Shown here: piece after piece, positions 1 through 12,841 of the stretch | Layout: every line of letters begins with the position of its first letter | Numbering within the stretch: the first letter of the stretch is position 1 | Source: Toxoplasma gondii ME49 | Taxonomy: Eukaryota; Apicomplexa; Conoidasida; Eucoccidiorida; Sarcocystidae | Assembly: GCF_000006565.2 (NCBI RefSeq) | Contig: NC_031477.1 | Location: 1,582,043 to 1,646,042 of the forward strand | Length of the DNA: 64,000 nt | Direction: 5' to 3' | Notes under the pieces: generated by a model | What the model was told of the DNA's origin: nothing | What the model saw: the letters and a program-made list of their open reading frames with translations, nothing else | The model's database searches: none | Program-made: the position numbers and the translations under genes

Positions 1-335
1 ACACACGTAACTGTTGGCGGGTGAGGATACACCTGAGTCGAACTCGCGTTTCTCTCCTACGGAACAACAGATTTCCGAGAACAGAGCCACGAGCTGCTCA
101 AAGAAAATTTGCTCTCCCGATCGCGAGTGCCTGCCTCTTGAGTTTTTTCAATTCTGTAAAAGTCTACCACTTATAAATTAAAAACCTACCAGACGAGAAC
201 GCACCTCTCTCCTCTCCAACACACTCTTCCAATAGGTTCGTTCCTGAACTCCGTTCACCCCATTCTTCGCCTTCTATATATATTAATAAATACATTTACA
301 TTTACGTAAACATTAATATGTATGTATATAGTGTT

Positions 336-354
336 TATATATATATATATATAT
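336..354. repeat. (TA)n microsatellite
   Basis: Uninterrupted TA dinucleotide run, upstream of the MAEA-like gene. Confidence 0.9.
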
Positions 355-612
355 GTATGTATTTATAGAGTGTTATCACTCCCACTACGGCCATCCTGAT
401 AAGGGTCGCATGCGAGTGATCGTTTTTCTCGGCTTTCCTGTTTTTTCTGCTGCCACGACTTTGCTCTCTGGAAGGCAGAAGAAAGTGCACCGTGTCGACG
501 CGCGTCATCTGAAAACATTCACTTTTCGCGCATGTACGAATGTGCATGAGCCTACACGCACGACTAGAAATGCCTGTCTCTCTTCGCAGAACATGCCTAT
601 ATATCTTTATGC

Positions 613-643
613 ACATATATATATATATATACATATATATATT
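613..643. repeat. (TA)n microsatellite, interrupted once
   Basis: AT/TA run with a single C interruption near 632, in the upstream region of the MAEA-like gene. Confidence 0.9.
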
Positions 644-1918
644 GTTACAGACATCCCTACCGCGTGTATTTACGTAGGCAGACTACACATGCACGTTCCT
701 GAAGGTGTGGGCTAGAAATTGAAAAGAAAAGAAGCTTCATCCAGAACGAATAGCGAGGCGCGTCTGGGATGCGAAGCCGAAAAAGCTTCCGGGTGACGGA
801 CTCGTGACTCACTCCCGCTTCTCCCTCCGCGTTCCCCTCACAGCCCTCTCCTTGGTCGCTTTCTTTTAATTGTCTGACCGCGAACACGCAGTCGTCGATT
901 TGCATCTGACTCGGATTCGAATCCCTGTCCTTTCACACATTTCCTTCTGCATTTGAGTAAAGTGTCTGGCCCCCAAGCGCGCAGCTGTCTAGGCAGAAGA
1001 CTCGAAACGAATTCGAGATGGACTCAGAAGAATCTGCGAAGAGAGAGAGAACGCACTCGGAAGGATAAGCAGATGTTCCACGGCGGGGGTGCACACCTGA
1101 ACCGCGGAGAACGCCTTGGAGTGGTGAAGAGAGGAACGGATTTTGACTGGAGGCGGAACCGAAAGACTTGCAGGCTTCGGAAGGGGAGAGTCATTCTTTG
1201 ACGAAACCAGCACTCGGTGAACGTGAGAGAATTCGTTTTTTAAACAGTCAAGTCTCTTGTTTGTGGGGGCTCTTTTTGGCAGGCATGCCCTAGCGATTGG
1301 TGACTCAAGGAACCGGCTTGCCAGCTGTGTCTCTCTTGGTGCCTCTCAGAAAGAGTTTTTTTTCTTTTTTGCATTTATTTGCCTTTTTCTTTCGAGGCCG
1401 TTGCCCCCTGAACCTGGGGTCCCTACGAAATTCTTCTTTCCTTGCCTTCTTGATCGCTCCGCGTCTTGGTGAGTAGACCTGCTGCCTCAAGCGACACTCA
1501 CTCCTCGTGTCTCACGCTGTTTTCCCTCGTTTCCTTTCTTCTTCTGTTCTTCTCTCTTGTCTCCTCAACATTCTTGTTTCTTTTTTTTTGTTTCCTCCTG
1601 CTTCCTCCTCTCTTTGCTGCCTCTTTATCCCATATCTTCGTTCTCCTCTCCTCGGTCATTGTCTCCTCTCTCTTTCCTCCGTTCCCTCTCTTCTCCTTTT
1701 TCTTCTCGTCTTTCTTCTCTCTCTTCTTCTCTTTTCTCTCGACTGCCAGGCCGCCTCACTTCCCTCCTCGCTGCCGTCGAATTGTCGCCCCTCTTGTTCT
1801 CTCCAGTGTACATACACCCCCACGTGGGATACTCTTGTTCTCCCTTTCGCTCTTTCTCTCGTGGTTTCTCTCTTCCTTCGCGGCTATTGCCGCCAGCGTC
1901 TAGTCCTCTGTTAGCAAC

Positions 1919-4900
1919 ATGGCATCGTCGGAAGGGCGACCTTCTCCCTCTTCTCCCTCTTCTCTTCCGTCTTCTTCTCCCTCGTTTTCGCCTTCTCTGT
2001 CTTCCTCTCTCTTCTCTCCCTCCTTCGCCTCCGTCACCTCTCTGGAAAATCCGCCCGGCGCTCCCAGTGACGCCGGCGCAGCTTCTATCGTCGCCCTGCC
2101 GCCGTCTTCTCTTGGAGACATTCTTTCCAGTTTCACCCGAGAGACAAGAGACCCCAGAAGAGAACAAAGGGAAGATCCCAGAAGGGAACAGAGAGGAGAA
2201 GCACTCGAACAAGCGCGAGGAGAAGCAGGAGCAGCGAGAGAAGAGAGACAAGATTCTCATCGAGAGAGCAGAGATGAGAGAGAGAGACGAGATTTGCCAA
2301 CGTCGGGTTCTCTCTCTGCTGTCTCTGCACATGCACCGCTGCATGTCGTGGATCGGTCGTTTCTTCGAGTCCCTCTCGAGTGTGCATTGCGTGCAGTGAA
2401 AGCGAATTCTCGAAGCTTGTACAGAGACGTCGGAGTCGTTCTCGCCTACGTCCTCAAGGGGAAAATGGCGACTCAGCTGGCCGAGAGCTCCTCTGTCGAA
2501 GAAAAAATAAACAGACTCGACCTCCTCATTGAAAAGCTAAAAAAAATTCGAGACAAGGTTCGACACAGTGCACAACCACTTCAGATATATATATATATAT
2601 ATACATACGTAGAAACACAAAAAGATACGAATGCATGTTGCCCTGTGTACGTACACATCCTCGCTTCCCTGCCTATTCGTACATGCATCTGCATATATAC
2701 ACTTGCTGTTCTTGGCGTATATATACCTGAATCCGCACCGATATGTATACGTGTGTAGACGCATGTGTACCTTGATGTCTATTCACCTGCATCCGTTTCT
2801 TCAAATATATATATATATATATATGTAAATATATTCCTCTGAATACTAATCTGTATTTGACTACATCCGTATCCATACATAGGTGTATGTACACGTGAGT
2901 ATTTTTTTTAGTCTGCGTTTCCGTATATCCAGTATATGCATTTGCATTTGCGAAGTCTTTTTCCATAGAGATACATGCATCTGTGCATCTCTGCAAAACC
3001 GTTTACATTCCTGGATCTCTGGCAATATGCAAATATATATATATATATATATAAATATGTATATATATATATATATAGATACGGATATATGTATGTGTAG
3101 AGAGAATAGTGGGCTCCAAGCACGCAAGGCACTCTAAGGAAGATCTCTGCGAAGGGGGGTCGTAGCGACTGTCGCACCCGCGGTTTTGCGTAGCTGGCGA
3201 ACCTGTTAGGTTCTTGAGGAGAAAGGTTGTTTTTTGTTCCGTTCAGGCGCAGCACGGGAACGAAGAATCTCGCAATTTTCTGCTGCGCTGTCAACTGCGA
3301 GTTCGACGCCTCGCGGAGGAACCTGACATTCTCCACGTCCACTCGAAAGTAGGCGAGGCGAACAACAAATTAAAGAAAGGTGGATTTCTGCGCGCGCAAC
3401 TAGACACTGGCGCAGACAGAGTCGCCGTTGGCTGTTACACTCGAGAGAAACGCGTCAACTCCGTCCGGAAGAAAGGAGACAAACGGAGACAGAGGGGTCC
3501 GGGAAGAGTAGATCTCGCGAGCTCCACACTCAGTTCAGTTTCTTTGGATACGATTGCGTACTCAGTTGGCTTCCTCTGTACATGCGTATGTCGAACCTCA
3601 CTAACGTCTGCGGCCGGCGGTGTTCTACGCAAAACTCTCGAGATGCAGATGCGCTGGAACGAGAGAGAGAGCGTATCCGCGCTGATGTACACATGCGCAT
3701 GTGAACAGTACGTAGATGCAGACCTATTGTTGTAGACTTGCGCCTACATGTGCGCATGGGCATCCAGCTGGTGGACCTGCTGGTGCATGTTAGGACACCC
3801 TGTCCACGCGTTTGTGGTAGGGGCTTTTGTTTGTGTGGAGTTTATGTTTTTCTGAAAACCGTTTCCTGCTTTCGCCCGGTTTTCAGTTGGACTTCTCCTT
3901 CGCGACATACGGCGACCGCGTGGCGTGGGTCGTATACGAATACCTGGCTCGTTCAGGCATGTCTCTGACAGCAGAGTTGCTGAAAGAGAAGCTGGACCTC
4001 GAAGTAAGAAATCCGGAATCCTCTGTCCTCTTCCACGCTTCGCGAGGTTATTCCTCAGACGCAAACTAACCTCCAACCGCGTACCGAATTGCAAGCTACA
4101 CAAAGAATCGTGGATTCCTAAGAGACGAAAGGACTTCTGCTCCAAATTCGAACCACATTCGATTTTGAGGAAATCTATCCTCTCGTTCTGGTTCCTCGTG
4201 ATCTCTCTATCCCCGTTCTCTTTTCGCTCGTTGCCGTCTGCGCCTGTCGCGTCTCGCCGTGTGTCCGCGGAAAAGGCGAGGCGCTCGGCGGCGCAGAGGA
4301 AAAGCGACAATGACGCATGCGACAGCGAACCGTGATCGACGGGAGACACTTGGAGAGAACAAGGAGAGTTATTCGAGAGGAAAGGAAGACGAGAGAACAG
4401 GGGAGAGGAAGCAGAGGAGGAAAGAGGGCGAGAGCATAGGAGGGGAGAGCAAGCTGAGGGAGAACAGACGGAAGTAGCGCGAGGAGGAGATCCCGCGGGG
4501 AGACAACGAGAGAAGACAAGAAAGGGGGAGGTTGAAAGCAGCCGCTTGCGAGAATGCTTTGTTTTCTGAGATTCCTTCAGCCGTTTGCAGACGGAGAAGT
4601 TCACCAAGAGATTCTCGACGTCCTTGGCGGTCTGCTGCGCGAGTCCACTGAGGAGGCTCGTCAGTGGGTGGATGCGCATCGTGCAAAGCTGAAGAAGATC
4701 GGAGTACGAACAGAACAGAATCTCAGTTTCAACGTCCAGTTCCTTTCTCAATTCCACTGTTTTGTCCTGCAATGACAGGCTTCGTGGGTGCTCTCTAGGC
4801 AGCGCTTTCAAACGCTCTGACAGCTCGTCTGTCAAAGTTACAGCACGCGTAGATCTCTCGGCCACTCTTGAAAGGTTTGCGCAGACTAGCTGTTCTGGGG

Positions 4901-7900
4901 TATATCCACAGGGGCAGGGTCACTGGCATGCAGCGAAAGACATTTGCATTTCGTCCTGAACAGAAATTCCAAACATTCTGCGTACCTGCACTCACCACTC
5001 AGTGCCGCCCGCGTACAAACGGACGCGTCTTGCGTATCGGAGTGCGAACATCGAACGGGAGCCGCCAGCTGGTTACATCCACGAGGGCTGTGGGCAACTC
5101 AGTTGTGCGCGCTCGCGTAAATCGAGTAACGTCACCACTACGGGCAGAGGAAAGCAGCGATCTGTGCAATAGCACGATCTACGAATACATTTCGGGACCT
5201 CCGGCATTCGCTGGTTTGCTCGACAGACCGCCGTCGTGCCGTCGTGCGTCCTGGATTGAGAAAAAGATTCTTTCACCGATATGGCACACACCTCGTTCGA
5301 CTCGCGTTGTCTCCGGTTTTCGAAAGCGAGAAATCTTGTGTTGCGTTTGACTTCTCCCCCGTGGCTTGTCTCCAGTCGTTGTTTGAGTCAGAGCTCCATG
5401 TACAGCACGTGCTGGAACTGCTGAAGAAGAAAGATGCAAAGACAGCGGTGGCTTACCTCAAAGCAAATGTGGGTCCCGAGGATTTCGGTAGGTTTCTCTG
5501 CGATATCTCTGAATCGGTCTTTATCGTCAGAAAGGTTTTTTCGGATTTCGTCGTTTCGGACTCTTCCGTGTCTCCTCCAGTTCCTCTTTATCGGAAAACA
5601 TCTTGCCTCAGACTTGCGAAGAACCCAAGGTTTCGCCGTCTTCTCCTCATTCTCTCTCTTAGAGGCGCACGGCTTCGTCGAACTGTAATGTGTGTCTAGG
5701 AGAGTGTCTGCGTTGCTCATGCCTCTTCCAGCTTGCACAGCACTCATGCCTTTCAGGGAGAGAGTCCCAAAATTGTCCGTTCTCTTGTTCCTGTTCGTTT
5801 CTCTTGAAAATGACCGCTCTGACAGTCCACCTCTGCTTTCACCTTTTTCGATATGCTCGGAATTCGCTTCCTGTTCTTCCTCTTCCCCTCCTTTACTCTT
5901 TTTTTCTCCGCATTCGACTTCGTTTCTCCCCACGGTCGTCGCTCTTCGTCTCCTGTCTTCTTCAGCGCGCTGCGTGGACATCCGGAAGGTAGTGACTCTG
6001 ACGGCGCTGCTCGAAGACCCACCGCCTCAATACGCGGTACGAGACAGCCGTTCCCCGCTGGGTTTCTAAAGTGTCACTGTTCTCTGTTCCTCCGAGTCTT
6101 GTCTCTGGCGTCGCCTGCGTCTCATCATGAAGAAGCAGAGAAACGCGTCTCTCCGGTCTGCACAGACAGCCGTTTCCAGACTTTTGGGGGCAGCGTCTGC
6201 CGTCGACATGGGGGATCGCGGCGAGCAGCAGAGAGCAGCCTGAAGTTTGAGCGAGCAGCTTCTAGGGATCAAGTGGCATTCACTTTTAACTCTTTTCTAC
6301 GTGCGAAACACACGGCAACTCACTCCTCTCTGTGTCCACTCGAGTCCTCAGTTCAGGATGCCGTTTCTACCAAGAGGTTCAGGAACAGCGTCTTTGCAGA
6401 TGAATGTCTGTGTCACAGAAGTCCAGTCCTTTTTCTGTGAGCTGGACAACGCCTAGTGGAAGAGGGTGGGCGTCGAGACAGGGAGACGTCTCTTGTTCTA
6501 CCCCCAAGTGTCTTTGTCTCTCGCTCTTCCCTTATCGCTTCTTTCGAGACTCTCAAAATATCCTGGCTGCGCAACGTAGCGTGTTGACGACGAGCACCGC
6601 TCTGTTGAGCACAGAGTCGACCTTCGTCTTTTCTTCTCCAGTTTCTTTCAGCAGACACAAGAGTCTTAGTCTTCAGCATCTTGGGATGAAGTCTCTTTTT
6701 TGTCTTTCTCTTTCCTTCCGTGTCTTTCTGCCTCTCTTCCTACATCTTCCTGTCTCTTCTTCCTCTTTGTCTCTGTCTTTCTCTTTCTCTATCCTTTCTG
6801 CCGTTGTCGGTCTTCCTCTTTCTCCAACTTGCTCGCTGCTGTTGCTCTCTTTCTTCATCGCCTTCCTCTTCCTTCATGGTCTCCCTCTGTCTCGTTGTCC
6901 GCTCTCTTTATCTGTTTTCTCTTCCAGGCTCTATTCGGGATTGAACGGTGGCACCGTATCTCCTGTCTGTTTCTCCACACCAGTGCCCAAGTGTACGGAT
7001 TTTCTGTGAAGCCCACTCTGGTCGCTCTCCTGCAAGCAGGCTTCTCTGCTCTCAAATCATCTGTCTGCGAGGAGCAAAAGTCTGCGAGGTGCGTTGTGCA
7101 TGCGCCAGGTCTCGTCTTCTTGTCGGCGCTCGGGGGGGCCGCTGTGTCGCTTCATGCCTTCTCCTCCGCCCAGCTGCACGGCCTCAACCTCGGCCACGAT
7201 GCGTTGCTCGCCTGTGCCGTCGTGTCTCTCCCAAATGCGTTTTCTGGCAAGGGAATCGCGCGGCGCAGACTCGCTTTTCTCTGCGCAGTCCACTTCAGTC
7301 GTCTGCGACTTCGACGCTCTCCACACCGGCCGCGATTTGTGCGTTTCGTGTCCAGAAGGCGAACGTCTCCCTCTTCTCCAGCTGCTCACGGAGTGGCTGG
7401 CGGCGCTGAAGAGAAGGCGCCCTTCTCAGCCGAAGAAGTCTCAAGCGAGGCTCTTGAATGCATGCAGATGGTCACCTCCGACTCTCTCTCTTGTCCTTTT
7501 CTCTCGTCTTTCCAAGTTCCTTTCTGGCGCTGCTTCCTTGTCCCTCGCTTGTCTTTCTTCTCCATCGTCTTTCTCCATCCTCTTCCGTGTCGCTTTTCTC
7601 TCTCGTCTTCGCCATCGTGTCGCTCTCTTCTCCCTCTGCTTTCTTCTCTCTCATCGTGTTTCTTCTCCCTCTTCTGTCTCCTCTCCTTGTCTCTCGTCTT
7701 CTCCTTCTCCTTCTTCACGTTTTTCGTCTTTTCTCTCGTGTTTGTTTTCATCCTCTCTTGCCTCAAACCTCGGGCCTGTGTCGCCTGTGGGTGCGGACGG
7801 TGTTTCCGCTGCGTTCCGTGTGAAGAAAACCACAGCAAGTCACATGCGAGCTCACACTCGAAAGATGTTTCTTTTCTAGGAGCTTCCGACCCCACACATC

Positions 7901-7934
7901 TACCTTGTTTCTTATTCCTATTTATGTACTCCCA

Positions 7935-7972
<38 letters not shown>

Positions 7973-8996
7973 TTCATTTGCATGCGTTTTCCGCCCTGCA
8001 GCTGCCCAACATGCCTCCCTGAGTGGGCGGAATACGTGAGACAGGTTCCGACTCCTCACAGAGTTCAGAGTTTCCTCATCTGCCCAATCAGTGGAGAAGT
8101 GATGGTAGGCCGAAACAGATAACGGCCGGATATTTCTGCTCTTGCAAGCAAAGACTTCCGACAAATCCCGCGCGTCTATGATGATCTATGACGCTCCTCC
8201 ATAAGCGTGTTCCCCTTTCTCCCCCCTTGCACTCTCGCCAACGTCCTCATGTCATGCCTCTTCTATTTCACAGTTCTCGTTCTCTTCTAACATGCACATA
8301 TGCAGGTGTCTACATGTATGGCTTTATATATTTATATATGAGAACGCATGTATAGAAGTATATACGACAGATATGGGGGTAGAATGCGCTTCATACGTAT
8401 GTAAATTTCTGCTGGATCCTGAGAAGAAGAGTTTCGTTCTTTCGAGGGGCCTGGTTTTCATCTTTTTTGGAGGCTGCACTCGCTGTCAGTTGTCGCTTGT
8501 TCGTTCCCGCAAAGCGTTCACAAAGGGCACCAGACTCGTCAGCCAAAAGTCGTCTGAGACGCACTTGTTGTACAGCCTCACCGAACGTCGCCGCGCTTCT
8601 ACTGATAGCTCTCTGGTTCCTATTCAACCGCGAAAATCGTCTCATGCGTTCCTTTGTGTTTCCCTCTCTTTTGCGTCCTCGTTCTGCGTCCGCCGTCTCT
8701 TCTTCTTCGTTTTCGTTCCCGGGTCTCCTCGTTAGCTGCGGGTGCCGCAGTCTGAGAGTGCACGGGGTTCGCTGAGGACGGAGGCTCACTTTGCTTGAGA
8801 AGTGCAGAACAGAGTTCCTCTCCTTGTCTTTCAGGATGCAGACAATCCGCCTCTCGCGAGTCCCGACGGCCATGTGTACTCGACGAATGCGGTTCGCGCT
8901 CTGGCTGCGGCAGCGCCTGACGGGAAGACGGTTGTCTGTCCGAAAACGAAGCAGCCTTATCCTCTCGAGAGATTCACTCGAATCTACGTCACGTAG
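1919..8996 (+). CDS. MAEA: MAEA/Fyv10/Gid9-like subunit of the GID/CTLH ubiquitin ligase, nine exons
   Basis: Coding exons by frame and splice consensus: 1919-2557, 3247-3348, 3887-4003, 4581-4703, 5376-5487, 5966-6036, 6928-7088, 8002-8104, 8835-8996 (529 residues). In the known family this subunit pairs with an RMD5-type RING partner in a multi-subunit E3 ligase. Visible order: a Ser/Pro-rich then Arg/Glu-rich N-terminal extension (1 to about 130) absent from human MAEA; a helical segment (about 135-247); a LisH-like stretch (about 255-286, YGDRVAWVVYEYLARSGM); CTLH and CRA-like helices (287-440); and a C-terminal RING-like module with CPTC at 443-446, ICPISGE at 468-474 and VCPKTK at 510-515, ending in RIYVT much as human MAEA ends. 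Every exon junction keeps frame. The end of exon 7 was chosen because AG joined to C gives Ser followed by CPTC, matching the family. The N-terminal boundary and the 7089-8001 intron are the least certain parts. Confidence 0.88.
2585..3077. repeat. Cluster of (TA)n tracts and alternating purine-pyrimidine DNA in MAEA intron 1
   Basis: Pure TA runs at 2585-2603, 2805-2824, 3033-3053 and 3061-3076. They are separated by TGCATA, TACATG and GTATAC type alternating purine-pyrimidine sequence. The whole block is inside intron 1 (2558-3246), so it is transcribed but removed. Confidence 0.85.
7940..7969. repeat. (TA)n microsatellite just before a MAEA splice acceptor
   Basis: About 15 uninterrupted TA units, ending roughly 30 bases before the acceptor of exon 8 at 8001. 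Length variation here could affect recognition of that acceptor (inference). Confidence 0.9.
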
Positions 8997-9409
8997 ACGC
9001 GCTCGCGAGTCTGCGTCCGCGAAGGAAGCCTGTAATCTGTCTCCGTTTCCATGGACGCGGAACTCCCAGCGACCTGCTTGCTCGCGTGGACCTGCACGAT
9101 TTTTTGGCGCAGTGTGCGTCCTTCCTCCTGGATCTTTTCGACGCTCCTCAACGACTCTGAATGGAGGCGAACGCGGGATTTCCTCTCTCTTCGAAAAGAA
9201 GAACCGTATGGAGTGATTCGCGCGCCGCAACTCTGAGGGCTTTCTTCCTGGAGCAGAACAGTCAGTGTTCGCTTCGAGAAATCTCGAAATGCTAAGAGAA
9301 ATAAGGGTGAACTCGTGCGGATTTTTACCTGCAAGTTCCATCCGGATTCTTCAACGAATCAAACGCCCAGTCTTGCTCAAGCCAGTCTATTTCTTGAACA
9401 CGGTGACAG

Positions 9410-9541
9410 ACACGTATATACGTATACGGATTCTGGTTACTTTATGTAAATATGTGAATTTTGAATATATATACATACACATGGATTCTGGCCACCTTCG
9501 ACATGTGTATGTATAAATAAATATATATATATATATATTTA
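9410..9541. repeat. Alternating purine-pyrimidine tract with (TA)n
   Basis: ACGTATATACGTATAC-like sequence followed by a TA run at 9520-9538. It lies downstream of the MAEA-like stop codon and is probably intergenic. Confidence 0.8.
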
Positions 9542-12500
9542 TGTGGAGTTGTGTCCAGAGCTACGTATGCGAATGCATGGTGAAGAGTTGAGAGAGGTGC
9601 GTCTTCCGTTTTCAACGTGTGCGTTTTTCGGTGTGTTTGGAGGCAGTTTTTCCCCGTCCTTTTCAATCAGGTTTTCAGGTGTATTTTCACTTTTTTCTGC
9701 AAGGTTCTGATTCTCCCCCCCTTCTTTGAAAGGCCTGTGTGCTGAGTTTCTTGCTTCTCCGTAGCCGAGAAACTAACGTTCAGAAAATCGTTTTTCTCCC
9801 TTTTGCTCCCCCGTTCTCATCTCGTTTCTCATGGATTGTTCGTCTTACCCAGTCTGGATTTCTGCGAGCCTCTGCACACATTTTCCCGTACTTTTTCACG
9901 TGCATAAACTTTTATGTTCGAAGATGCGCCTTTTTCACTTAAACCTCCATCGCCTTTCTTAAACGTGATCCTCAGCAGTGTCAATAGTTGCGAACGACGC
10001 GTGCGTAGTTCCACTGATTTTCAACTTCAGAAGGGTTTCGAACTCGAAGACCAGGTGTACAGAGTGTGCCTTTCTCTCGGTTCGCTTTTCACGCTTTTTT
10101 TAAGTAGAGGCAAATTGCTTTCTAATTTTGCACCACGAGTGAGACGGCGTACATCTTCAAGGACTTTGCTCACCAGGTCCAAGTGCCGTTGTGTTTGAGT
10201 GGTCAGATCGTGTGATTCCGAAAACTGCCGCTCGGCGAATTGGAGGAGACGCTGCTCTTGGACATCGGGAGGGTTTCCCTCCGATTCCTTGATTCAGAGC
10301 CGTCTAAGAATGTTGACTGTCTACACTCAACAACTGGGTTTCCGTGGGTCTGCGGCTGTCCGAGGGGTCGCCATATCAAAAATCGGGATTTTTCTGGATG
10401 AATGCTTCTCCGAAATTGCTTTCGGATGCTCTAGACACAAGGGAAACAGGGGAGACAAAACATGCAAAAGCCTGTGGTTGCCACGTGGAAGGAACCTGCC
10501 GCGCCTGAATCGGTGGGGGATGGCAGCTCTTGTGTGCATGTGTGTGGAAGCGAGGTGCCTTTGCAGTTCAGGATTGATATTACTGTGGCACTCGAGTTTT
10601 GATTTTCACCTGCTTGTTCATCCCAAAAGCAAACGGCGCATCTGTCACTTCTCAGCACCTTTTTTGCGTCTTTCTGTCAATTTACCCGACTCTTAGACGA
10701 GGGGACGCCGACGAGACTCAACCTTGTGTTACTAAACTCGTTTAACTGCCACTAGATTTGACATTCTGTGCCAGCCGCTCGAAAGGCGTGCAGGCAAAAA
10801 GCCAGGTCGTGGTGGACAGCCGTACAGATAACGTGTTTGCCGTGTCTCGCAACGGGAGTAATAGAGTTAGAATCGAAGTTCCCTCATGGCGGCTATTTGA
10901 TTCGAGATATGACAGTGTGGGCACTTACGACCGTCGACTATGGTGGGATGCTCCTCACAGCGACGAGACACTGGAAACGCGTTGAAAAAAAACTCGTCGC
11001 TGACGTGAGCCATGACAAACTCCAGTTCTGCTTAAACTGAGGGAGCAAGCGAAGCCAGACTGTCTGTTCCACAGTCTGTAAAGTGCGGTTCGCAGGTTCA
11101 TCCAAAATGCTGTCTTCACGCGAGGAACAAGTCTGTTGTCGTGGCCACGTTCAGTGCACTGGCGGGAGTGGCATCCAGTATGCTGAGCACACAGATTTAG
11201 CAGTGCCGAATGTAATAAAGCAGCTGGAAGTAATTCAGGAACAATAACGAAACGCGACAGGTCGGTACAGCAATGCAGCTTCTCGGGACACGGACAGGCA
11301 CACCCAAGGCAAGCAGACCGCTAAAAGAGAAGCAACTGTGGCTTCATACCGCACCTGAAAAAGGAGCTCTCAAGCGTAGAACCCGAGTTTTCACGACGTT
11401 TCCAAGGACTATCCAAGTTGTTTCAACTCCTGTTGTTGCCGCCGGCGTCCAGAGGCACTTTCCTGTGACTTTCGCTGCCCACACTCGCCACCGCCTCTCG
11501 ATGCGCTAGGTGACGTTGAGATTGCCTCCAGGTCAATCCGATTCCACTGCTGCAGGTGTGTCAAGGAAACTGTGCGCTCCTTTAGCTGCCTACGTTATGT
11601 CCGGTGCGACCTGGAATGCTTGAATCCAGGTGTGCTTTTCGCATGTCGCTCGAAAACGGCTTTGAGTCTTCGAGACTCGAGCAGAGTCTCAGCCGAAACA
11701 AACTTGTCGCGCACCCTCAGTCGAACGGCAGACGCTCTTAACAACTTCGGTCCAGGTCTGGACAAAAGCCAGCTTGTTCAAACCCAAGTGAAGTGCTTTG
11801 TTTTGGTTTTTCCTCCGCACTCACTTAGCTGGCTTGCGCAGAAAACTTTGCGGCCAGACGTCGCAGCGCTCGCTGACCTCCGGATGCTCTCACTGAGCGA
11901 CAGGAACTGGAAAGTGTGTCGCAGCCCGAAAGCTGAAACGCTGCTCACTTCCCAACAGGACAATTCCATCCTATTTTAAATCTCACGGCTTCTTTTTGTA
12001 CAAGCGACTTCCAGGAGCGACGCGCTCCACGCCGAAGCAGCGCTGACAAAGACACGGAGCATGCATGCGCGTTCGGGAGTTTGGAGGGGGGGGCATGCCG
12101 GTCGTTTTCTTTCGAGATGAATCGTTTTCCTGCGTGCTTCCCCACGAATTCTGTCGTGAACGTCGCTTTTCCATTGACCTATGGAACAGAAAGCGGAGAA
12201 TCTCTGCAGAACTTAAGCCTGAAACACCGCTGTTTCGTCGCGGATGCCTCAAGTCCCAGTCCGCGTCTTGTCCATGAGCCTTTTTCGTCGTTTCCCGCGC
12301 TGCACACCGGCTTCCCGTCTTTCTTTTTCACAAGGAAAGACGATGTGAACCGCCGAACGTCTCCGCACGCGCCGGTGGCACGTGACTCTGCCGCCCCTGA
12401 GGCCGCCGTAGCGAAAAACCACCCGACCTCCGCAGAAGAAATCATGTGAAAATCGACACACACACGGAATGTAAGTGCAACTCTCCTACACCGGATGCAT

Positions 12501-12841
12501 ACTCTTCTTGTGTCGCCTCGTTCCGCTCCACACACGCTAACGCACAGCCGCAGATCTACCAATACATGTGTATATAGGTGTGTATTTTCTGAGCTGTTCG
12601 GAGGCGCAAGTGCACGGATAGCAGAAAGCGGGGCATGTGGGTTGTCTCTGCCTCCTGTATTTTTCTGAATGTAACTCCACACAGAGGTATGCAGAGTGTA
12701 AGGTGTGGCTAGGAGAGTGGCGTCCATGTCCACCTGTTTTTTTTTTCGCGGACCTATGTTGTAGATTCACGAAGCGTTTTCGGAAGGGCTGCGAACGCAG
12801 TCTCGCATTTCCTCACTCGAGTAAAGGGTGCATTTCTAAAG

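Larger units (their letters stand above)
1..1918. other. Upstream region of the MAEA-like gene, no gene recognised
   Basis: No convincing coding segment. Two (TA)n tracts lie at 336-354 and 613-643. From about 1490 to 1900 the plus strand is almost pure C/T, which opens several overlapping frames by chance. It directly precedes the start codon at 1919 and is probably promoter, 5' leader or leader intron of that gene. An in-frame TAG at 1901-1903 closes the frame upstream of the chosen ATG. Confidence 0.6.

Noticed and set aside
1557..2399. Long overlapping ORFs on both strands (280 codons plus, 239 codons minus at 1625-2344)
   Set aside because: They arise from C/T-rich sequence that has few stop codons and from shadowing of MAEA exon 1. 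They give Ser/Phe/Leu or Arg/Glu low-complexity translations without motifs.
7386..7895. Minus-strand 169-codon ORF
   Set aside because: Antisense of the C/T-rich MAEA intron; pure Arg/Glu/Lys low complexity.
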